Part shown: piece after piece, positions 24,201 through 36,200 of the stretch
Position numbering within the stretch: the first letter of the stretch is position 1
Layout of the letters: each line of letters opens with the position of its first letter
NCBI GenBank assembly: GCA_944474755.1
Contig: OX104111.1
Location: 96,576,805 to 96,640,804, forward strand
DNA from: Limnoperna fortunei
Lineage: Eukaryota; Mollusca; Bivalvia; Mytilida; Modiolidae
Length of the DNA stretch: 64,000 bases
Direction: 5' to 3'
Position numbers and translations under genes: made by a program
The notes under the pieces: generated by a model
Told to the model about the DNA's origin: nothing
What the model saw: the letters and a program-made list of their open reading frames with translations, nothing else
The model's database searches: none

Positions 24201-27200
24201 GGTATAGTACATTAGGTGGGTTCATCATATGACCTACGGTATAGTACATTAGGTGGGTTCATAGTATGACATACGGTATAGTACATTAGGTGGGTTCATA
24301 GTATGACCTACGGTATAGTACATTAGGTGGGTTCATAGTATGACATATGGTATAGTACATTAGGTGGGTTCATTATATGACCTACGGTATAGTACATTAG
24401 GTGGGTTCATCATGTGACCTACGGTATAGAACATTAAGTGGGTTCCTCATAAGACCTACAGTATAGTACATTAGGTGGGTTCATCATATGACCTACGGTA
24501 TAGTACATTAGGTGGGTTCATAGTATGACATACGGTATAGTACATTAGGTGGGTTCATAGTATGACCTACGGTATAGTACATTAGGTGGGTTCATAGTAT
24601 GACATATGGTATATACATTAGGTGGGTTCATTATATGACCTACGGTATAGTACATTAGGTGGGTTCATCATGTGACCTACGGTATAGTACATTAAGTGGG
24701 TTCCTTTTAAGACCTACGGTATAGTACATTAGGTGGGTTCATCATATGACCTACGGTATAGTACATTAGGTGGGTTCATCATATGACCTACGGTATAGTA
24801 CATTAGGTGCGTTCATAGTATGACATACGGTATAGTACATTAGGTGGGTTCATCATATGACCTACGGTATAGTACATTAGGTGGGTTCATAGTATGACAT
24901 ACGGTATAGTACATTAGGTGGGTTCATAGTATGACCTACGGTATAGTACATTAGGTGGGTTCATAGTATGACATATGGTATAGTACATTAGGTGGGTTCA
25001 TCATGTGACCTACGGTATAGTACATTAAGTGGGTTCCTCATAAGACCTACGGTATAGTACATTAGGTGGGTTCATCATGTGACCTACGGTATAGTACATT
25101 AGGTGGGTTCATAGTATAACCTACGGTATAGTACATTAGGTGGGTTCATAGTATGACATACGGTATAGAACATTAGGTGGGTTCATCATGTGACCTACGG
25201 TATAGTACATTAGGTGGGTTCATAGTATGACCTACGGTATAGTACATTAGGTGGGTTCATCGTATGACCTACGGTATAGTACATTATGTGGGTTCATCAT
25301 GTGACCTACGGTATAGTACATTAGGTGGGTTTATCATATGACCTACGGTATAGTACATTAGGTGGGTTCATCATATGACCTACGGTATAGTACATTATGT
25401 GAGTTCATCATGTGACCTACGGTATAGTACATTAGGTGGGTTTTATCATATGACCTACGGTATAGTACATTAGGTGGGTTCATCATGTGACCTACGGTAT
25501 AGTACATTATGTGGGTTCATCATGTGACCTACGGTATAGTACATTAGGTGGGTTTATCATATGACCTACGGTATAGTACATTAGGTGGGTTCATAGTATG
25601 ACATAGGGTATAGTACATTAGGTGGTTCATAGTATGACCTACGGTATAGTACATTAGGTAGGGTTCATAGTATGACCTACGGTATAGTACATTAGGTGGG
25701 TTTATCATGACCTACGGCATAGTACATTAGGTGGGTTCATAGTATGACACGGTATAGTACATTAGGTGGGTTCATCATGTGACCTACGGTATAGTACATT
25801 AGGTGGGTTCATATTATGACATACGGTATAGTACATTAGGTGGGTTCATAGTATGACCTACGGTATAGTACATTAGGTAGGGTTCATAGTATGACATACG
25901 GTATAGTACATTAGGTGGGTTGATCATGTGACCTACGGTATAGTACATTAGGTGGGTTCATAGTATGACCTACGGTATAGTACATTAGGTGGGTTCATAG
26001 TATGACATACGGTATAGAACATTAGGTGGGTTCATCATGTGACCTACGGTATAGTACATTAGGTGGTTTCATAGTATGACCTACGGTATAGTACATTAGG
26101 TGGGTTCATCATATGACCTACGGTATAGTACATTATGTGGGTTCATCATGTGACCTACGGTATAGTACATTAGGTGGGTTTATCATATGACCTACGGTAT
26201 AGAACATAAGGTGGGTTGATCATATGACCTACGGTACAGTACATTATGTGAGTTCATCATGTGACCTACGGTATAGTACATTAGGTGGGTTTATCATATG
26301 ACCTACGGTATAGTACATTAGGTGGGTTTATCATATGACCTACGGTATAGTACATTAGGTGGGTTCATCATGTGACCTACGGTATAGTACATTATGTGGG
26401 TTCATCATGTGACCTACGGTATAGTACATTAGGTGGGTTTATCATATGACCTACGGTATAGTACATTAGGTGGGTTCATAGTATGACATAGGGTATAGTA
26501 CATTAGGTGGTTCATAGTATGACCTACGGTATAGTACATTAGGTGGGTTTATCATATGACCTACGGTATAGTACATTAGATGGGTTCATAGTATGACACG
26601 GTATAGTACATTAGGTGGGTTCATCATGTGACCTACGGTATAGTACATTAGGTGGGTTCACAGTATGACATACGGTATAGTACATTTGGTGGGTTCATAG
26701 TATGACCTACGGTATAGTACATTAGGTGGGTTCATAGTATGACCTATGGTATAGTACATTAGGTGGGTTCATAGTATGACCTACGGTATAGTACATTGGG
26801 TGGGTTCATAGTATGACATACGGTATAGTACATTAGGTGGGTTCATAGTATGACATACGGTATAGTACATTAGGTGGGTTCATAGTATGACATACGGTAT
26901 AGTACATTAGGTGGGTTCATAGTATGACATACGGTATAGTACATTAGGTGGGTTCATAGTATGACATACGGTATAGTACATTAGGTGGGTTCATAGTATG
27001 ACCTACGGTATAGTACATTAGGTGGGTTCATAGTATGACATACGGTATAGTACATTAGGTTGGTTCATTATAAGACCTACGGTATAGTACATTAAGTGGG
27101 TTCCTTGTAAGACCTACGGTATAGTACATTAGGTAGGGTTCATAGTATGACCTACGGTATAGTACATTAGGTGGGTTCATTATAAGAACTACGGTATAGT

Positions 27201-30200
27201 ACATTAGGTGGGTTCATTATAAGAACTACGGTATAGTACATTAGGTGGGTTCATAGTATGACCTACGGTATAGTACATTAGGTGGGTTCATCATATGACC
27301 TACGGTATAGTACATTAGGTGGGTTCATTATAAGACCAACGGTATAGTACATTAAGAGGGTTCCTAATAAGACCTACGGTATAGTACATTAGGTGGGTTC
27401 ATTATAAGACCTACGGTATAGTACATTAAGTGGGTTCCTAATAAGACCTACGGTATAGTACATCAGGTGGGTTCATCATATGACCTACGGTATAGTACAT
27501 TAGGTGGGTTCATAGTATGAACTACGGTATAGTACATTAGGTGGGTTCATCATATGACCTACGGTATAGTACATTAGGTGGGTTCATCATGACCTACGGT
27601 ATAGTACATTAGGTGGGTTCATCATGACCTACGGTATAGTACATTAGGTGGGTTCATTATAAGAACTACGGTATAGTACATTAAGTGGGTTCCTTATAAG
27701 ACCTACGGTATAGTACATTAGGTTGGTTCATCATGACCTACGGTATAGTACATTAAGTGGGTTCCTTATAAGACCTACGGGATAGTACATTAGGTGGGTT
27801 CATCGTGACCTACGGTATAGTACATTAGGTGGGTTCCTCATGACCTACGGTATAGTACATTAGGTGGGTTCATCGTGACCTACGGTATAGTACATTAGGT
27901 GGGTTCATCATGACCTACGGTATAGTACATTAGTTGGGTTCATCATGACCTACGGTATAGTACATTAGGTGGGTTTATCATGACCTACGGTATAGTACAT
28001 TAGGTGGGTTCATCATATGACCTACGGTATAGTACATTAGGTGGGTTCATAGTATGACATACGGTATAGTACATTAGGTGGGTTCATAGTATGACCTACG
28101 ATAAAGTTCATTAGGTGGGTTTATCATGACCTACGGTATAGTACATTAGGTGGGTTTATCATATGACCTACGGTATAGTACATTAGGTGGGTTCATAGTA
28201 TGACCTACGGTAAAGTACATTAGGTGGGTTTATCATGACCTACGGTATAGTACATTAGGTGGGTTTATCATATGACCTATGGTATAGTACATTAGGTGGG
28301 TTCATAGTATGACCTACGGTATAGTACATTAGGTGAGTTCATAGTATGACATACGGTATAGTACATTAGGTGGGTTCATCATGACCTACGGTATAGTACA
28401 TTAGGTGGGTTTATCATGACCTACGGTATAGTACATTAGGTGGGTTCATTATAAGAACTACGGTATAGTACATTAAGTGGGTTCCTTATAAGACCTACGG
28501 TATAGTACATTAGGTTGGTTCATCATGACCTATGGTATAGTACATTAGGTGGGTTCATCATGACCTACGGTATAGTACATTAAGTGGGTTCGTTATAAGA
28601 CCTACTGTATAGTACATTAAGTGGGTTCCTTATAAGACCTACGGGATAGTACATTAGGTGGGTTCATCATGACCTACGGTATAGTACATTAGGTGGGTTC
28701 TTTATAGGACCTACGGTATAGCTATAAGGTGGGTATATCATATGACCTACGGTATAGTAAATTAGGTGGGTTCATCATGACCTACGGGATAGTACTTTAG
28801 GTAGGGTTCATTATAAGACCTACGGTATAGTACATTAGGTAGGTTTATAATATGACTTACGGTATAGTAAATAGGTGGGTTCATCATGACCTACGGTATA
28901 GTACATACATGTAGGTGGGTTCATCATATGACCTACGGGATAGTACTTTAAGTAGGGTTCATAGTATGACCTACAGTATAGTACATTAGGTGGGTTCATC
29001 ATATGACCTACGGGATAGTACTTTAGGTAGGGTTCATAGTATGACCTACAGTATAGTACATTAGGTGGGTTTATCATATAACCTACGGGATAGTACATAT
29101 GTTGGGTTCATCATACCACAGGATAGTACATTTACGCCAGCGTTTTATTAACACCTAGTGTATAGGGTTCATCATGACCTACGGTATAGTATATTAGATG
29201 GGTTCTTTATATGACCCGAGATATCATTTATTAGATGGGTTCATCACATGACCGGCGGAATATTACATAAGGTGAGCTAACCATTTGACCCGCGGTAGTA
29301 CATATGTTGGGTTCATAGTATGACCTACGGGATAGTACATTATGGTGGGTTCATCATATGACCTACGGTATAGTACATTAGGTGGGTTTATCATATGACC
29401 TACGAGATAGTACATTTACGCCACAGGCACTTGGGGTCAGGATAATTTTTTTATGGAATAAAAAGCCAATTAATGAGTTTACAGTATGTATTCACTCGTT
29501 TGGTAACTAGTCTGACATGTCTCATTGTGAAATATTGACCTCGGAAAAGTAATAATTTTTTCTTCATTATAATAAAAATTTTTGTTCGCTTGGATAGAAG
29601 AAAACATGAAATACGATGTAACATAGTTGTTATCAAGAGAATATTAAACGGACATAGCTCATTCCTGACTGGACACTTAGAACAGTGTGTTTTTTAAATA
29701 AAACGTAGGGATTCCAGTAAATAAAACTTGAGCTATTTTAAGAATTTGGATAAGATTCATGCCTTGTTCTTATATAATAAAGAAAAAATTATTATTTTTC
29801 TGCGGTCAATATTTCACAATGAGACATGTCAGACTAGTTACCAAACGAGTTAATACACACTGTAAACTCATTTATTGGCTTTTTACTCCATAAAAAAATT
29901 TATCCTGACCCCAAGTGCCTGTGATTTACGCGAGCGTTTTATTAGCAATTAACATCTAGTGTATTGGGTTCATCATATGACTTACGGTATAGTATATTTA
30001 GATGGGTTCATCACATGACCGGCGGAATATTACATAAGGTGAGCTAACCATTTGACCCGCGGTAGTACATATGTTGGGTTCATAGTATGACCTACGGGAT
30101 AGTACATTATGGTGGGTTCATCATATGACCTACGGTTTAGTATATTTAGATAGGTTCATCACATGAACATTACATTGGATGGCTAATCATATGACCCACG

Positions 30201-33200
30201 GTTTAGTACTGGTTAACAGACGCATCTATACTACTAAAATTATAGACCCATTTTTTAAGCGCGCATCACAAAAAAACAGAGAAATAGCGCAGTATTAACC
30301 CATATAAGGTTACATGCAGTTAATGTTGCATATGCAAAATATGCAAAATATTTAATTTTATATCGATTATTGCTTTAAATAATTAGCAATTAACGATTAA
30401 GAACTACGCCCGCAAATTTGTACCGGATAGGTTTTCCTTTACATTTAAAAATTTATTTCCGGGGCAAGGAAAACCCGTGAGGGGTACAAAACAAACGTAA
30501 GCCTACAATCGTTTTCTTGAAGTGAGCCCACTGAATGACAACAAAGAACGAACTGTTCACTTGCTTCCCGTGACGAAAGTCTATAGCTGTAGTTCGTACT
30601 TCAATATGTACAAGGTTGCACATTACAAAATATTTAATGTTGATATCGATAAAGTCGATTATTAAATTATTGTGATGCGCGCTTAAAAGGGGGTCTATAG
30701 TAGTATAGATGATAAACATTTTAGGTAAATTTCTGAAAGACAACCATAAATTTATGCAAAGGAACCCATTCCTGTCATATTAAACTACAGTTGTGTTTCT
30801 TATATATTGCTATCATAAAAGTAACCACCAGAATCAATACCACGGGTTCAAAAAATCCGTCTTTCTAGTATTATTAAATATGGAGAGGGTTGTCGTGGAT
30901 AAATATATTCTACTGGATTTTCGTAATAAAAAGATTCAATATGGAATAAGAAAATGCAAGCAAAAAAAAACAAACTCCCCGGGGGTGACTTTTAGTGCAA
31001 GTAGGTTCATCATAAGACCCACGATATACATTAGTACAGAACACATCTAAATCAACTTTTTTATTATTGAACAATTTGTCTTGACTATTTTTGAATAGTA
31101 TTGGCTGATCTTAGTAACGGGAAACTATACCTAAAAACGCGAACTTTTATCAGTTCTCTTAGATTCCCTGCGTGAATGACACTACAAAGGTTCATAAATT
31201 CCCGCTCTTTTTATGCTGGATCGTCAGTAAAAGTTATCTACCTATATATTTTGTCGCCGGACATTGTATATGATTTTAAACATAAAACAACAAATACAAC
31301 AGCTTGTAATTTAAATAAGTGTTATGTTATCATTTTTTATCATCAGTAAATGATTGATATTAAATCTTCTTCACACACTGTAAAGGTCATGGAATAACTA
31401 AGTAGTGGCTTAGGGCATGCGCCGGAAAGATATATTCAAATTGTTGAATGTTTTTCATATAGAGAGAAGAAAAAGAAATTAAAAAGAAAATTCAGGTTAA
31501 TTTTTAGACTTGTCAGAAAATAATTTTCAAATATTACTGTTTTTGTCAATTTTTGTTACTATTGCTATAATTATAATGTTGAATTTTAGTCTTTGTCTAA
31601 AAATTTAAGTAGTGCCTACTTCTGTTGTGGTCTGTCAAAATCTGGTTTTTCCACAAACGGTAGACATTTACTAGTTTAATTAAGGTTACAGTACTGATAT
31701 ATTCTTGTTACTTTACCTTCAATATTAGTAAATTAGATGATTTTTATAAGAACCACAATATACAGTACATTAGATTGGTTTTTATAAGACCAGCGATACA
31801 GTACATTAGATGGGTTTTTACAAGACCCCCGATACAGTACATTAGATTGATTGATTGATTGGATGTCTGCTTTACATCCAGCGAGCAGTATTTCAGCTAT
31901 ATTCAGGACGGGAACAAGTTAACAAACAATAATTCAACGGAAAATGGGGGTGGGATGGGTCACAGGGAATACAATTTTGACTGCCACCGGAAAAGTATGG
32001 AGTTTTGGGTAGGGGCGGAAAATTTAGCCTTTTGTAGAGGCTACAATGAGCCTACTCCTTTTCGAAATCTACAAAAGGGGTCTTTATCGTGCAAGAAGCG
32101 TGGCTCTTTCCAAACACGTTACCCACTACGGTCCGCGGTCAGGCTTTCCGTATTATGACCTGACAATCCCCCAACGAGAGGGTTTCCCCAATCCACCACC
32201 CGGGGACGCGCTGGGCTGCACTGTGGGTCGAGCACTGGGAACCCTCCCAGTATGGTCCCAGCAGTACATTAGATGGGTTTTTATCAGACCCCGATACAGT
32301 ACATAAGTTGGATTTTTATAAGACCTCCGATACAGTACATTATATGAGTTTTTATAAGACCACCGATACAGTACATTAGATGGGTTTTTATAAGACCCCC
32401 GATACAGTACATTAGATTGGTTTTTTATAAGATCACGATACAGTACATTAGATAGGTTTTCATAAGACCCCCGATACAGTACATTAGATGGGTTTTTATA
32501 AGACCCCCGATACAGTACATAAGGGGTTTTGCATAAGACCCCCGATATAGTAATAGTACATCAGATTGGTTTTTATAAGACCCCGATTTAGTACATAAGA
32601 TGGGTTTTTATAAGAATCCCGATACAGTACATTAGATGGGTTTTTATAGGACCCCCGATACACTACATTAGATGGGTTTTTATAAGACCCCCGATACAGT
32701 ACATTAGATGGGTTTTATAGGACCCCCGATATAGTACATTAGATGGGTTTTTATAAGACCCCCGATACAGTACATTAGATTGGTTTTTTATCAGATCACG
32801 ATATAGTACATTAGATGGGTTTTTATAAGACCCCCGATACAGTACATAAGTTGGGTTTTGCATAAGACCCACGATATATTACATTAGAAGGGTTTTATAA
32901 GACCCCTAATACAGTACATTAGATGGGTTTTTTCATAAGACCCATAGTATAGTTCAATAAACGAATTTTTAAGAAAATAGTGGTATTTGATTCGATAAAA
33001 ACATTTTGTTAGCTTCTATTAAAATATTTTCACGGGGACAACGCTCACTTTGACCGCAACTCGCCGCGCGCGTAATAATATGCCTTTAATCAATTTTTCA
33101 AACTTGTTCATTATTTTATTTATTAAATTATTTCAGGTCCCTTGACTTCCCTCATAATTATTTATAAGGACTGACTCTTTTTATTTATTTATTTTATTGG

Positions 33201-36200
33201 GTTGTAATATAATTTTTTGGTGTTCAAACCTGGTATATTATGAACTATGGTATATTATATCAGGTAGTTCTTTTAGTTACTTCTGTAAACTGTCATATTT
33301 AGAATCTAATTTTTATGGGGTTTTTTACAGGCAGAGCAGGGTAAAAACATGAAAGAGGTTTCTTTGCCAAAGTTTCTGACATTCTTTGCTAAAACACTGA
33401 AAGATAATGGAGGAAAGTATCTGGTTGGATCTGCGGTAAGTGGTTAACTGTTAGTTAGTCTGTAAAGTTTACAGTTGAAACATGTTTGTTTATGGTTACT
33501 TTTCCCATTTATGTTTTATACTTTATTGGCAGAGTATGCCTTATGTGTGAAAATTATATCTGGATGATATCTTGACACTGAAAAGTACGGTAATTGGTTC
33601 GTTGGCTACCTGCAATTAATCTAGCGAGTTTAAACTGAAAATAAAACACCAAAACAGAATAAAACAACACTTAAACCATCTATTAAGTCTGCCGATTAGA
33701 AAGACTTTATGTGAAGACTTTTTTTATTGGCAGCTTTGTTTGAACTATATTTTATCAGCCAATTTTACATTTTACGTTGCAAAACAATTGTTACAAGTAG
33801 GATTCAAAAACAAGCAATATGCTTTGTAAATCTGTTTCCTCGACAATCAACTAGAGTTCATGCTGCGAAGATAACAATATTCCAGTCGCATCTACGTATA
33901 GTGTTACTAGAACGAATAATCGAGACCTCAGAATAAAACTACCAAATCATTACAGGCCCACCTGGTATTAGACTGAAGTCTCAATTACCATATCATAACA
34001 GGTCTAGCTAGTTCTAGACCTTAGCTTTAAACGACTAGATCATAATAGGTCCGGCTAGTACTAGACCTCAGCCTTAAACTTCCATATCATAACAGGTCCG
34101 GATAGAAGTAGACCACAGATTAAACCTACCAAATAATAATAGGTCTGGCTAGTTCTAGACCTTAGCCTTAAACGACTAGATCATAATAGGTCCGGCTAGT
34201 CCTAGACCTCAGCCTACTTGAAACTACATCATAACAGGTCGAATAGAAGTAGTCCTAATATGGTGGCATATATCTGCCAAGACATATCACTTAATTAAGT
34301 CGACATATTTTCGAAAATATGTTAACATGCTACATAATTAAGGGGTCATCCATAATTGTCAACATTTTTCACAAGTTTGCAAAGAGCACTCTTTTTGAAA
34401 ACCCCTCCCTCCCTCCAAAAGAGTATGTCAACATTTTTTGCAAGTCTGCAGATCCACATTACCGGAAGTTTAAAGAACGTACAGAAAAAATGTTGAAATT
34501 GAGACCCCCTCCCCCCTCTAGTGCTCTTTGCAAACTCGTGAAAAATGTTGACAATTATGGATGACCCCTAAGTTAACATATACTTTTCCACTTATTTATT
34601 TATCGTGCAAGTAGACATAATTATGAATTAAGTGGGTATAATTTCCTGGTTAAGTCGACATAATTTTATGATTAAGTCAACTTAATTTTCTGTTTAAGTC
34701 GACATAAGTTTTTGATTATGTTGACATAATTAAGTCCACATAATCTGTCTATTAAGTCGACATAATTATCTACCATTTAACTTAAAAAAAGGGAGGGGGG
34801 CTTGGTTTAGAAGTTGAAATTCCAAGACCTCAATGAGAAAATCATGGCAGAAATGAGACTCTAGCCAGCAGTATGTCGGGGCTCGTATAGAGGTTAAGCC
34901 CTCTTACACCATTGATCTATATAAAACTGAAAATTACTTGAAAATATTGACCATCAATTTAAAAGGTATAGTCACAATGAACAAAATGCAAATTAACCTT
35001 TATATATGTCAAAAATAAATGACAAGAAAAAATTAACCATTCCAAAATAAAGCGAAAATGAAATAAATTAAATACTCTGAACCAAAATAATAATTATCAA
35101 AAATAGTTAAACAGAGGGACATAATCATACCTACTACAGAAGAAAAAAATATTATGAAGAAAACTTGCTGCCATACAAATTAATGCTAATTTTGAAAAAA
35201 AAAAAAAATTGTCGCGACGCATTAAAAAATTATATTTTATATCGCTACGTGTCATAAAAAATTTTCTTGGCTGTTGCTATTTTGCCGGAACTGATTAAAT
35301 TTCACCTGTATGAGCCGTTAATTAGGTGAAACTTACAAGTTTTGTATTGTATGGTAACCGTACGCGAGTTACCTATACGTGGTGTTAGATTTAACACCAA
35401 TAAGACCTCTTTAAACTATGGGAAACAAAACTGAGAAAAAAAGAAAACATATATAACTAGTAATCCTGTGTTGGGGATGCCCAACACAAAACTGCACTAG
35501 TCCCCTCCCGTTACTGCACATAAATTAAAAAAATATACTAAAAGAAACCCTCATGAAAATCGGACCAAATTGTGATTTTCAATTATTTTTTCACAAGTGT
35601 TTTGGCAATTTTGGCGGCCAGTTTTTTCTTAATATGATTCTCAGGCTGTTACGAATGCCATAGTGGTTTTAGACTTGGGTTTCCACCCCTGATTTATTAA
35701 AAAGCGCCCGATAAATTATTTAAAGGGTTCAAAATCATTTAAAATTTAACGATTACTTCAATGCTGGGGCTCTCATTATAACTGATCGTGCGCTTAATCC
35801 TGGCTCGGTCACTCTTTAGTAAATCAGGAATGAAAAGTTTACCAACATTGGAGTTGAAACACCACGGCGTCCGTAAAAGATTCAAAATCAGAATTCTTCT
35901 GGTCAAAAAGGTCCATATATCAATGTCCAAGGTAACATGAAAGTGATTATCTGGCTGCTGAACAGGAACACGTGCCTGCTAAAGAGTAATGTCCATGCAG
36001 TATGCCATTTTTCAACCACCGAATAAACAATTAAGTACTATCTTTAAAAAAGATAATCGACGCTGTCTGACATGGTAGTTGGATTTGAATGGTACAAATC
36101 ACAAAATATGAATTGTACCTTAACAAATATAAACTTGAAAAATAACATCCTATTTAAATGCATATTAGTTATAACATTAGATTGGTCACCACTCTGATCA

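Noticed and set aside
23325..29120. CRISPR-like or regulatory array
   Set aside because: Units are contiguous with no spacers, inside a eukaryotic intron: a minisatellite.
30453..30743. 96-codon minus-strand gene
   Set aside because: It lies within a MITE-like element bounded by inverted repeats and has no family motif.
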